From: SZUA-442 sp963759175
GTDB lineage: Bacteria; Actinomycetota; Acidimicrobiia; Spongiisociales; UBA5794
Direction: 5' to 3'
Assembly (NCBI GenBank): GCA_963759175.1
Contig: CAVWXP010000010.1
Span: forward strand, 186,001-250,000
DNA length: 64,000 nucleotides
Position 1 is the stretch's first letter. Each line of letters opens with the position of its first letter. The translations under genes and the position numbers were made by a program. The notes below the pieces were generated by a model that saw nothing but the letters and a program-made list of their open reading frames with translations, did no database searches and was not told the DNA's origin. This document shows, one piece after another, positions 40,730 through 49,372 of this stretch.

Positions 40730-43255
40730 CTACGGGGCCACGTCCATCGAGTGACGGGAGCGGCGCGTCCAGGTTTCTGCGCCGATCACCGTGATCAACA
40801 GCGCCGCAACGACCATGGCGAGAACCGACCCCGGGAGGGGCACGAGTCCGAGCATGGTGCGCAACGGGGCGAACGTGATCGTGAGGATCTGGAGGACGAC
40901 GCTTGCCACCACGATGACGTTGAGGACGCGGTTCGGGGTCGGTCGGGTGTGGATCCGTCGAGCGGGGTACGCGAAGGCCAACTGCGCGAGGGATTCGTAC
41001 AGGAACACGGCCGTTTGGATCACGGCGGCTGCGTAGCCGAGGGCCGGCAGGCCGAAGAACAACGCAAGGCCTACGCCTGCCTTGAGACCCCCGGTCGTGA
41101 AGATGAAACGGAGTCCCGCTGGCGTGAGTAAAGGAGCCGACGGTGAACGAGGACGCTGCCGCATCATGCCGGGGTTGCGATCGAGGCCGAGTGCCAGCGC
41201 CGGAGGCCCATCGGCGATGATGTTGATCCACAACAGCTGGACGGCGAGAAGCGGCACGAGGAGGTTCCCCGCGTCGTCCCTGAGGTTCAGGATCGCGGCA
41301 CCGGTGACGCCGATGGCGATGAGGAGGACCAGCGCCACGTTCGTGGAGAACAGGAAACGGATGAATTTGAGGATGTTGGCGTAGATGCCGCGACCCTCCT
41401 CGACGGCGGCCGCGATCGTGGCGAAGTTGTCATCGAGGAGCACCAGATCGGCGACCTCGCGGCTGACATCGCTGCCGCGCTGTCCCATGGCGACACCGAT
41501 GTCGGCTCGCTTCAGTGCAGGGGCGTCGTTGACGCCGTCGCCGGTCATCGCAACGATCTCACCGTTCGCCCGGAGCGCCTCGACCAGTGCGAGTTTGTGC
41601 TCGGGGTTGACCCGTGCGAACACGCCGACGTCTCGCACCCGATGGGCAAGCTCGTCGGCACTCAACCGATCGAGCTCGTCGCCCGTCATCACCGCGTCGG
41701 AGTCGATACCGATGGCATGCGCGACTGCCTTGGCCGTTGCGGGATGATCGCCGGTGATCATCAGTACTCGGATGCCGGCACGCCTCGTCGCGGCGATGGC
41801 CGCGGGCACCTCGGGTCGGGGAGGATCCCACAGCGCAACGATGCCGAGCCAGGTGACGTCATCCTCGGTCTCCCCTTCGGCCCAGGCCAGCGCAAGGACA
41901 CGGTTGCCATCGGCCGCGGCCGCCTCCACCTCTGCGAGCCATGCCGTCCGCTGGTCATCGGTGAGTCGGCTCGCGGCGAGGATGACCTCGGGTGCGCCCT
42001 TCAGATAGGACGCAGTCTCGCCATCGTGATGCACTGTCACCCGCATGTACTTCCACTCCGAGTCGAACGGACGCTCCGAGAGCCTCGTGTGGCGTCCACG
42101 CTCGAGGGCCGGATCGACGCCGCATTGGGCGGCGTAGGCATAGAGGCCAACTTCGAGGGGATCGCCCGATACTCCGTCCGGCTCGGCCTCGGCAGCCAAC
42201 ACCATGGCGAGCAGGGCACGGCTCCGGTCGGGTGTGTCGAGCGAACGGACGGTCATCGTGTTCTCGGTGAGCGTGCCGGTCTTGTCGGTGGCGACCGCCG
42301 TGACCGATCCGAGTGCCTCGACTGCGGACAGCCGACGAACGACCGCCTTGCGATTGGCCATGCGCTCGGTGCCGAGTGCCAGCGTAAGGGTCAACACCGC
42401 CGGTAGCCCCTCCGGTACGGCGGCGACAGCGACGGCCACGGCGAAGAGAAGCGCCTCGTCGATGCGGTCGATGCCCTCGACACCGACGCCGACCACCATC
42501 AGGACGACGGCGAGGGCTGCCACCCAGCGGGCGATGCGGTGTCCGAAGTGGGTCAATCGGCGTTCGAGGGGCGTCGCTTCCGTCTCGACGCCAGCCAACA
42601 TCCCTGCGATGTGGCCCATCGCCGACGCAGGTCCGGTTCGGGTCACCACGACCCACGCGAGACCCCGCACCGCCAGTGTTCCGGAGAACACCTCCTCACC
42701 GACAGCCCGCTCGACCGGCACCGATTCACCGGTCAGCATCGCTTCGTCCACCATCAAACCCTGGTCACCGGTGAGCACCCCGTCGGCAGGGATCCGGTCA
42801 CCGGCCTCCACCCGGACGAGGTCCCCCACGACGAGCTCGGCCGCAGGGATCGCGTGAAGTCGGCCATCGCGCCGTACCGACACGTGGGGTTCAGCGAGCT
42901 CCTTGAGGCGAGCCAGGGCATCCTCGGCCCGATACTCCTGCCATACGCCCATGATGGTGTTGAACGCCAGGATCACCAGGATCGCGATCGACTCGATCGG
43001 CCAACCGTTCGCCCCCTCGATGATCCAGATCACTGCGTCGAACGCCAGGGCGAAGATCAGGATGTAGATGATCGGACTCCGCAGCTGGCGGCCGACGCGT
43101 ACCCACCATGGCACGATCACGGCCTCGGGGAGCAGGTTGGGACCGTTCTCGGCCAGCCGAGCGGCGGCCTCGCCCGAACTCAGTCCGACCGTTGTGGCCT
43201 CCGAATCGTCGACGGGCGACGTCGATCCTCGCAGTGCATCATCGCCGGGTGTCAC
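40730..43255 (-). CDS. P2-type cation-transporting ATPase
   Basis: An 841-residue P-type ATPase of the Ca2+/Na+ (P2) group. Motifs in order: TGES in VDEAMLTGESVPVERA, transport-site helix VAAVPEGLPAVLTLTLALG, phosphorylation site VATDKTGTLTENTM, nucleotide-binding YLKGAPEVIL, MITGDHPATA, and MTGDGVNDAPALKRADIGVA. Ten hydrophobic segments are expected and the C-terminal group (FIRFLFSTNVALVLLIAIGV, WINIIADGPPALALG) is present. The cation is not certain. The start is GTG at 43255, close after the USP gene (7-nt gap), so they form an operon. Its stop abuts the repeat array. Confidence 0.9.
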   Translation of the reverse strand: MTPGDDALRGSTSPVDDSEATTVGLSSGEAAARLAENGPNLLPEAVIVPWWVRVGRQLRSPIIYILIFALAFDAVIWIIEGANGWPIESIAILVILAFNTIMGVWQEYRAEDALARLKELAEPHVSVRRDGRLHAIPAAELVVGDLVRVEAGDRIPADGVLTGDQGLMVDEAMLTGESVPVERAVGEEVFSGTLAVRGLAWVVVTRTGPASAMGHIAGMLAGVETEATPLERRLTHFGHRIARWVAALAVVLMVVGVGVEGIDRIDEALLFAVAVAVAAVPEGLPAVLTLTLALGTERMANRKAVVRRLSAVEALGSVTAVATDKTGTLTENTMTVRSLDTPDRSRALLAMVLAAEAEPDGVSGDPLEVGLYAYAAQCGVDPALERGRHTRLSERPFDSEWKYMRVTVHHDGETASYLKGAPEVILAASRLTDDQRTAWLAEVEAAAADGNRVLALAWAEGETEDDVTWLGIVALWDPPRPEVPAAIAATRRAGIRVLMITGDHPATAKAVAHAIGIDSDAVMTGDELDRLSADELAHRVRDVGVFARVNPEHKLALVEALRANGEIVAMTGDGVNDAPALKRADIGVAMGQRGSDVSREVADLVLLDDNFATIAAAVEEGRGIYANILKFIRFLFSTNVALVLLIAIGVTGAAILNLRDDAGNLLVPLLAVQLLWINIIADGPPALALGLDRNPGMMRQRPRSPSAPLLTPAGLRFIFTTGGLKAGVGLALFFGLPALGYAAAVIQTAVFLYESLAQLAFAYPARRIHTRPTPNRVLNVIVVASVVLQILTITFAPLRTMLGLVPLPGSVLAMVVAALLITVIGAETWTRRSRHSMDVAP

Positions 43256-43262
43256 GTGGCGG

Positions 43263-44216
43263 CTACTCGTTCGTGGTCTGGGGTCGGGCGCCCTTGGCGG
43301 GTTTGACCGGCGTCACGAATCCCTTCGGTTTGACCGCCAGCACCGAGCACGTCACCGATCGCAGGATGGACTCGGCCGTGTTGCCCATGATCAATCCGCT
43401 CAATCCGGTTCGTGCAACGGTGCCCATCACGATGAGTCCGACGCCGAGCCGATCGGCCAAGAGGGGCAATGCGACCCTGGCTTCACCTGTGACCATGTGC
43501 ACGGTCGCTCCGAGTTCGGTCGCACCGTGTCGCTCCAGCAGTGAATCGAGCTCTTCACGGTGCGACGATTCGACGGACTCGACCATCACATCGACCATCC
43601 CGCCGGGAAGCGCCACGTAGGGCGAGGACCGCAGCGTGGCTTCGCCTGCGAGGTTCCAGGCGTGCCCGATGTGCAGGGTTGCGTTCTCGCGTCGGGTCAG
43701 TGACGTCGCCAACTCCATGACGAGATCGTTCAAACCGTCGCGAACCGGGTCATCGGGATCTGGATCCACCAGTGCCAGCAGCCGGAGGTCACGGGCCTGC
43801 GACGGGCGCATCACCCACACGGGAACCGGGCACTTGCGCAGCAGGTGCATGATGTCGCTCTCGGGATCCGGAACGCTACCGACCATGACCAGATCGTTGC
43901 CGTGGGTGAGGACGTGGCGGATCACCTCGATGAACGGCTCACCGACGATCACCTTCACCTCGGTACCTGCCCCGGCCCTCGTGTTCTCCACGAGCCGCCG
44001 GAGCCGCTCCTCGCGATCGTGCAGCAGCGCGGCCTCGACATCGATGACGCGGCCCTCGACCTCGAGCACCTTGCGCAGCCGGGGCACGGGCGGTACGACA
44101 TCGATCACGGTCAGGTGGGCTTCGTTGGTGTTTGCGAGCTTCACTGCGGCCCGCAGCGTCAGCGCTTCGATGTGGCCGGGAGACGCCGCCACGAGGATGT
44201 TCTTGAATCGATCCAT
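43263..44216 (-). CDS. Tandem universal stress protein (two UspA domains)
   Basis: A 317-residue protein of two UspA folds. The first (residues 1-~145) starts MDRFKNILVAASPGHIEALT; the second ends with the ATP-binding pattern GTVARTGLSGLIMGNTAESI followed by LRSVTCSVLAVKP, which matches G-2x-G-9x-G(S/T/N). The first domain's loop (VGSVPDPESDIMHLLRKCPV) is less canonical. A tail PVKPAKGARPQTTNE follows. It is upstream of and probably co-transcribed with the P-type ATPase, a pairing common in stress-responsive operons. Confidence 0.85.
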   Translation of the reverse strand: MDRFKNILVAASPGHIEALTLRAAVKLANTNEAHLTVIDVVPPVPRLRKVLEVEGRVIDVEAALLHDREERLRRLVENTRAGAGTEVKVIVGEPFIEVIRHVLTHGNDLVMVGSVPDPESDIMHLLRKCPVPVWVMRPSQARDLRLLALVDPDPDDPVRDGLNDLVMELATSLTRRENATLHIGHAWNLAGEATLRSSPYVALPGGMVDVMVESVESSHREELDSLLERHGATELGATVHMVTGEARVALPLLADRLGVGLIVMGTVARTGLSGLIMGNTAESILRSVTCSVLAVKPKGFVTPVKPAKGARPQTTNE

Positions 44217-44547
44217 TACCGGTCCGCCTTTCCTGCGCTATGCCTGTCCTTCCGGTTCGTCACGTGGAGGCTGCTCGTCGGCGTGTCGACGGAACCCCGT
44301 ATGTCCGAGGAGCATCGGGTCCTGACGCGCGCGAGCAGGGTTCGGTGGAATGAAGAGAGCGGGAATCGACATTTCGTCCTCATGACCTCCGTGGGACACG
44401 TCCTGTCCTGAAGGTCTCTCCCGCCCCTCGAGGGGCCAGCACGCCGGGTCTTGTCGACCGTATTGACGGCGCTGCTCGTTGTGGGGTACTCCCCTTGTAC
44501 GTCAGGTATATCACGACACGGATGGCATGCCTAGATGGAATCGCGCG

Positions 44548-44683
44548 GGCGAACCCAGGGTTCCAGTGACCGTATTCGACCAACCCAGCCCACAGAACGC
44601 CACGGAGTCGGGCTCACACTGGTCGCAGGTTCGAACTGTGGGCTCCAGTGACCGTATTCGACCACTGGAACCCTGGGTTCGCC
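44548..44683. repeat. Composite repeat: 21-bp inverted and 20-bp direct repeats
   Basis: A 21-bp sequence (44548-44568, GGCGAACCCAGGGTTCCAGT with final G) recurs in exact inverse at 44663-44683. Within it, CCAGTGACCGTATTCGACCA occurs directly repeated at 44563-44582 and 44645-44664. The element ends 35 nt before the cyclase ATG. It could be an insertion-type miniature element or a regulatory site. Confidence 0.7.
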
Positions 44684-44706
44684 GCCGCGGTGGCCGGACA
44701 GGCGGC

Positions 44707-44712
44707 TAGCGT
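44707..44712 (+). promoter_or_regulatory. Leaderless-type -10 (TAGCGT) for the hydrolase-cyclase gene
   Basis: TAGCGT ends 6 nt before the ATG at 44719. Confidence 0.5.
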
Positions 44713-44718
44713 CGCACC

Positions 44719-46098
44719 ATGTCGAGCACCCCATCCGGTATCCGTCCGGAGACCCGCTACGTGGACACGCCCCATGGCAACGTCGCGTACCAGGTCTTCG
44801 GACGTGCCGACGCTGAAGCCAGGAACATCGTCTTCATCACGAGCGCGCTCACGAACCTCGATGCGATATGGGACGAACCGTCCGCCGCCCGGTTCCTCGA
44901 CCGACTCGGGACGATGGGGCGCGTGGTGCACTTCGACATGATCGGATCGGGTGTCTCGGACCCCATCCCCAATCGCTCCACGTGGCTGCCCATCGAGTCG
45001 AACGTAGCGGACATCCGCGCCGTCCTCGACGCCGCTGACATGCCTCAGGTGCACGTCTACGGGGACGTCGAGGGCGGGTTCTTCGCGATGATGCTGGCAG
45101 CACTGGACCCCGGGCGCGTCGTGTCCATGGCGCTCGTCAACTGCATGGCCCGGGTGCTGAGGGCGCCCGACTACCCGATCGGGGTGCCCTCCGATGCCGC
45201 CGAGACCCTCTCGGCGATGTACAAGGCACAACACGGCACGACGGGAGCACTCATCGAGTTGACCGCTCCGTCGGTTGCCGACGACCCCAGGTTCCGCACG
45301 TGGTTCACGAGATACCAACGCCTGTGCGTTCCCCTCGGACTCGTCGGGCGAACCTTCGACTGGTTCGCCGAGACCGATGTTCGAGCCGCCCTCCCAACGA
45401 TCCAGGCCCCGACACTCGTCGTGACGAGGCGCGACGCCCGCTACCACCGTGCGTCACACGGTGCCTATCTCGCCGACCACATCGCCGGAGCGCAGCTGAT
45501 CGAACTCGAGGGTTCCGACAGCCTTCCGTTCCACGCTGGCGACTTCGGCCCGGTGCTCGACGCCGTCGAGGAGTTCTTCACGGGCCGAACGGAGCCGATC
45601 GCAACGAAGCGCATGCTCGCCACGGTCTTCCTGTCCGACATCGTGGGTTCGACGGCACGAGCATCCGAGATGGGCGACGAGCGATGGCTCGACCTGCTTG
45701 CGGATCACGACCGCATCGTTCGATCCCAACTCGATCGCTTCGGCGGGAGCGAGGTGAAGATGACCGGCGACGGGTGTTTGGCCGTGTTCGATGGGCCCGC
45801 ACAAGCGATCCAATGCGCGATCGCGACCCTGTCGCTCCTCACCGACGTCGGAGTGGTGGCTCGCGTCGGGATCCACACGGGCGAGATCGAGGTCAGGGAC
45901 CATGACATCGGAGGAGTCGGAGTTCACATCGCTTCACGCGTCATGGACGAGGCGCAGCACGGCGGTGTCCTGGTCTCGAGCACGGTGAAGGACCTGGTCG
46001 TCGGCTCGGGCATCTCGTTCACTGAGTTCGGCGTGCACTCGCTCAAGGGGATCCCCGGTGAGTGGAAGCTCTACGAGGTTGCCCTCGGCGGAGCATGA
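44719..46098 (+). CDS. Alpha/beta-hydrolase fold fused to a class III adenylate cyclase
   Basis: A 459-residue fusion. Residues ~15-285 have an alpha/beta-hydrolase fold, but the nucleophile elbow reads GDVEG (115-119), with Val where the catalytic Ser is expected, so this half is probably a sensor rather than an enzyme. Residues ~300-459 are a class III nucleotide cyclase: LATVFLSDIVGSTARASEMG (metal-binding Asp), KMTGDGCLAVFDGPAQAI (second metal Asp) and GGVGVHIASRVMDEAQHGGV. The family position normally Asn (VNxAAR) is His, common in actinobacterial forms. It is an isolated gene with a leaderless-type promoter. The signal is unknown. Confidence 0.8.
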   Translation: MSSTPSGIRPETRYVDTPHGNVAYQVFGRADAEARNIVFITSALTNLDAIWDEPSAARFLDRLGTMGRVVHFDMIGSGVSDPIPNRSTWLPIESNVADIRAVLDAADMPQVHVYGDVEGGFFAMMLAALDPGRVVSMALVNCMARVLRAPDYPIGVPSDAAETLSAMYKAQHGTTGALIELTAPSVADDPRFRTWFTRYQRLCVPLGLVGRTFDWFAETDVRAALPTIQAPTLVVTRRDARYHRASHGAYLADHIAGAQLIELEGSDSLPFHAGDFGPVLDAVEEFFTGRTEPIATKRMLATVFLSDIVGSTARASEMGDERWLDLLADHDRIVRSQLDRFGGSEVKMTGDGCLAVFDGPAQAIQCAIATLSLLTDVGVVARVGIHTGEIEVRDHDIGGVGVHIASRVMDEAQHGGVLVSSTVKDLVVGSGISFTEFGVHSLKGIPGEWKLYEVALGGA

Positions 46099-46116
46099 TC
46101 CAGTCGGTCGGGCCAG

Positions 46117-46983
46117 CTAGTAGATGCCACTTGCCATGCGCTCGAGCCGCTCGATGCGCTCATCGACCGGTGGGTGCGTCGAAAACATCTTCGAGAACTG
46201 GCCCTGGCGACTCCCACGACTGAACGATTTCATCGGATCAGAGATGAAAAGCTGGGACACCGCCGGATTCACCTGCATCGGGTGCCGCTGCGTCCCCACT
46301 GAGATCTTCTGGAGCGCCGAGGCGAGCGCAAGCGGGGATCCGGTGGCGGCCGCGCCGTCGCGGTCGGCCTCGAACTCACGAGAGCGACTGATCGCCATCT
46401 GCAGCAGGGCAGCGGCGATCGGCACCACGATGATCGACACGATGCCGAGGATGCCCGCGATCGGATTGTCGTTGCTGCGCCGCCCGCCGAGGTTCGACCA
46501 GAAGGCCATCCGAGCCAGGAGCGACAGCGCAGCCGCGAGCGTCGCTGCGATGGTCGCGATGAGGATGTCACGGTTCTTCACATGGGCGAGTTCGTGGGCC
46601 AACACACCCTCGAGCTCCCGGTGGTCGAGCATCTCGACGATCCCCGTCGTCACGGCGACCGCGGCATGCCGAGGACTGCGTCCCGTCGCGAACGCATTGG
46701 GTTGCGGGGAGTCGATCACATAGAGATCGGGCATCGGCAGCCCTTCGCGCTGCGCCAGAGATGAGACCGTGGTCCGGATGCCTGGCAACTCCGTTTCGCC
46801 GAGCGGTCGGGCACGCGCCGCCTTGAGAGCGATCTTGTCCGAGAAGAAATACATGCCGAAGTTGAAGAGCACAGCGAACCCGAGTGCGAACAGGCCGCCG
46901 GTGGTGCCACCGAGGAGGTACCCCAACGCGACGAACAGCACGCCGAGGAAGGTGAGGAGGGCTGCCGTCTTGACGTTGTTCAT
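46117..46983 (-). CDS. htpX: HtpX-type membrane metalloprotease (M48)
   Basis: HtpX is a membrane zinc protease involved in quality control. The 288-residue product has two N-terminal transmembrane helices (TAALLTFLGVLFVALGYLL, LFALGFAVLFNFGMYFF), the zinc motif GVLAHELAHVKNRD, two more helices and the downstream ligand SREFEADRDGA. The C-terminus contains FSTHPPVDERIERL, as in the family. The ATG at 46983 has TACGAT 7 nt upstream and is preferred over a start at 47115 within a terminator. Confidence 0.9.
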   Translation of the reverse strand: MNNVKTAALLTFLGVLFVALGYLLGGTTGGLFALGFAVLFNFGMYFFSDKIALKAARARPLGETELPGIRTTVSSLAQREGLPMPDLYVIDSPQPNAFATGRSPRHAAVAVTTGIVEMLDHRELEGVLAHELAHVKNRDILIATIAATLAAALSLLARMAFWSNLGGRRSNDNPIAGILGIVSIIVVPIAAALLQMAISRSREFEADRDGAAATGSPLALASALQKISVGTQRHPMQVNPAVSQLFISDPMKSFSRGSRQGQFSKMFSTHPPVDERIERLERMASGIY

Positions 46984-46990
46984 GATCGCG

Positions 46991-46996
46991 ATCGTA
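46991..46996 (-). promoter_or_regulatory. Leaderless-type -10 (TACGAT) for htpX
   Basis: TACGAT on the minus strand ends 7 nt before the htpX ATG. Confidence 0.4.
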
Positions 46997-47029
46997 CCGG
47001 TCACACCCGAATATCTCGACGGCTCGCGA

Positions 47030-47060
47030 AGAGGGGGAGGAGTCTCGCTCCTCCCCCTCT
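47030..47060. terminator. Terminator after the PASTA-domain gene
   Basis: AGAGGGGGAGGAG (47030-47042), loop TCTCG, CTCCTCCCCCTCT (47048-47060): a perfect 13-bp stem 14 nt past the PASTA gene stop. Confidence 0.75.
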
Positions 47061-47074
47061 CGAAGGTGTTCGGA

Positions 47075-48779
47075 TCAGGCGCCGGCCGCTGGTGGGGGCG
47101 GTGGTTCCTCGGCATCCGGTGGCGGTGTGGCGTCGGCGTCCTCGGTCTCCTTCGAACGGGCGTCCATCACCAGGAGGACGCCGATGATGGCCAGGGCGAC
47201 GATCACGACGATGAGGATGATCCACACCCATCCGGGTATGCCAGCCTCTTCCTGCGGTTCGTCGACCGTCTCCCCGACGGGTGGTAGGTCGAAGGTCTGC
47301 TCGAATGCGGTGCCGTCCTCGGCTGTGCCCGTGATCAGCACCTCGTAGGCGACGTTCGGGTCGAGCGACGTCGTATCGATCGTGACGAGCCAGTACCCGC
47401 TGTCGTCGACCACATCCTTCGCCGTGAGAGCCGTCGTGAGGACGGAGGCCTCGGAAACGCTGCCGACCTCGAAGTTGATGCCGGCTGCTGTGAGGATGCG
47501 GTCGGGATCGAGCTTGATGCTGGCCCATGCATCCTCAGTGGCGGGGCTGAGCTGCACCGTGACATCGGTACCGAAGGCAACCATCTCGCCGGCTTCCGGG
47601 TCCTGGCCGACCACGAGGCCGTCCGGGTCGGGGTCACCAGGGTCCTCGACGACCGTGAGTGCGACCCCGGTCGCTTCGGCGAGTTCGTTGGCTTCTGCGG
47701 CGGTGAGACCGAGGAAGTCGGGCACGACGACATCCTCTGGGCCCGTCGATGCCACGACGGTGACGTTGGTGCCGGGAGCGACCTCGATACCTGCAGCTGG
47801 GTTCGTCTCCAGTACCAATCCGGCTTCGACCTCGTTGTCCGGTCGTTCCTCGACGGTGGACGTGAGACCTACGGCTTCCAGAGCGGCTTGGGCATCGGCC
47901 GTCGAGGCCCCGATGACATCGGGCACGACCGTGGTCGACGCGCCACTCGAGACCACGACGGTGACGAGCTCTCCCACCGCCAACTCGGCGCCGGCCACTG
48001 GCTGTGTCGCGATGACGAGACCCGCCTCGACCGTGTCGGACGGCTGCTCGATGACACCCACGCTGTAGCCGGCGTCGATCAGTGCTGCCTCGGCGTCAGC
48101 CTGCAATTGACCGACCACATCGGGCACCGATGGCAGCCCGATTGCGTCGATGATGTCGTTCATCGAGGGGATGACCGAGTTCGCAACGCCGAGGGTGGTG
48201 CCATCGCTCACGGCGAAGACGTCGAAGTAGTTGTCGGCGACTGGGTGTGTAGCTGAACGTCTCGGTTGCGTCGACGCCCACCTGTACGGTGAACTCCTGG
48301 TCTGCCGGAACGACCTGGGGTTCGAGGCCCTCTCCTGCCAACAGCTCGAAGGGGTCACTTCCGTTGACGGAGAACAACACGGTGTCGTTCGTGGCGTTCC
48401 AGACGGCGACCTTCGCCTGGCCGTCGGGAATGGGTTCGATGACCGCCGGGTAGGCGTTCGCGTCGTTGGTCCCGAAGCCGGAAACGACCGTCCACGCCGA
48501 GGCGGCTGGCAATGATCCCTCCAACGATGAACCGTCGGTGAAGGCAACCGAGATGGCGCCGGACTCGCGCACGACGGCGTCACTGGTCGCAGCGAATGCG
48601 AGGTCGGTGGCGACCGATTCACCATTGATGGTGACCGCCACCGGGTCCGTCGAGTTCCCGTTCACGAAGGCGAGGCGACCCTGGGTCGTCTGTGCGGCGG
48701 CTGCGCCGGCGATCGCGGCCATGAGGCCCACGATCAATCCCAGGACGAGGACGAGCGCGAGCGGACGTGAGTTACGCAT
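47075..48779 (-). pseudogene. DUF4397-PASTA membrane protein, frameshifted
   Basis: Read from the ATG at 48779: a signal peptide (MRNSRPLALVLVLGLIVGLM, then AAQTT), a DUF4397-like beta domain (GRLAFVNGNSTDPVAVTING), a frameshift near 48242 after TETFSYTP, then in the other frame VADNYFDVFAVSDGTTLGVA, three PASTA repeats (VPDVVGQLQADAEAALIDAG, VPDVIGASTADAQAALEAVG, VPDFLGLTAAEANELAEATG), an Ig-like region, one transmembrane helix (WVWIILIVVIVALAIIGVLL) and a Pro-rich cytosolic tail. One extra base explains the break; the joined product would be about 567 residues. It may sense cell wall at the surface. It is either broken or the base is an assembly error. Confidence 0.72.
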
Positions 48780-48863
48780 ACATGATCTCCCTGTGTTCCA
48801 CGCGGTATTCATGCTATCGGCACGAATCGCACGATCCCTCGACTCGACGTCGAAGTGTCGGAG

Positions 48864-49313
48864 TCACTCACACAGGAATGGGGCTCTCCCGAGTTCGCCG
48901 TGATATGTGTAGGTCGTTGCTCCATCGGCGAGCTCGATCCTGTATCCCTCGACGAGGGCCTGGGCATACGAGGTGTCGGGCTCGGGGCACCCCAGCGATG
49001 CATCGGGCCAGGTCAGCTCGTGCGCGACGACGACCTCGATGAGCCGATCGGTCCCGACGCGTCCCGTGAGGTCGGAGACCGCGAGCTCCACTTCGTCGGC
49101 GAGGTCCGGCGACACCACCGGAAGGCCCTCCCCTGTCGCTCCGTCGCCGATCCCGCCGTCGGGCTCGACGGGAATGGGCGTCTCGTCGTCGGGGGCGCTC
49201 TGCGTCTGGTCATTCACCGGAAGGGACTCGGCAGCGCCGTCGCCTCCGTCCGCGGATGCGCATGCCGACACAGCCATCGCTGCAACAGCCACCAGGGCAA
49301 GAATCCTGTGCAT
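48864..49313 (-). CDS. Lipoprotein with a WPD-GCP-type domain
   Basis: A 149-residue lipoprotein with signal MHRILALVAVAAMAVSAC (lipobox VSAC), a low-complexity Gly/Asp linker and a ~70-residue domain with LTWPDASLGCPEPDTSYAQA followed by LVEGYRIELADGATTYTYHG. This domain is widespread in bacterial secreted proteins, often described only as hypothetical; its second Cys at the C-terminus (PFLCE) may pair with GCP. AGAGGTGA precedes the ATG at 49313. It lies upstream of the PASTA gene in the same direction. Confidence 0.7.
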   Translation of the reverse strand: MHRILALVAVAAMAVSACASADGGDGAAESLPVNDQTQSAPDDETPIPVEPDGGIGDGATGEGLPVVSPDLADEVELAVSDLTGRVGTDRLIEVVVAHELTWPDASLGCPEPDTSYAQALVEGYRIELADGATTYTYHGELGRAPFLCE

Positions 49314-49372
49314 CGGGTCACCTCTCGTCGGTCTCTCGTCGACTCGGTGGGTTCGACGCTCCATCAACCCCG

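Larger units (their letters stand above)
44217..44718. other. Gene-free region between USP and the hydrolase-cyclase gene
   Basis: No convincing gene is found. It contains the USP promoter side (44217-44300), no clear signal in 44300-44547, and a composite inverted/direct repeat (44548-44683) close to the start of the divergent cyclase gene. Confidence 0.6.

Noticed and set aside
48096..48812. The N-terminal half of the PASTA protein as a separate 238-residue gene
   Set aside because: Its C-terminal ~50 residues are Arg-rich frameshift product; the other frame continues the domain immediately.
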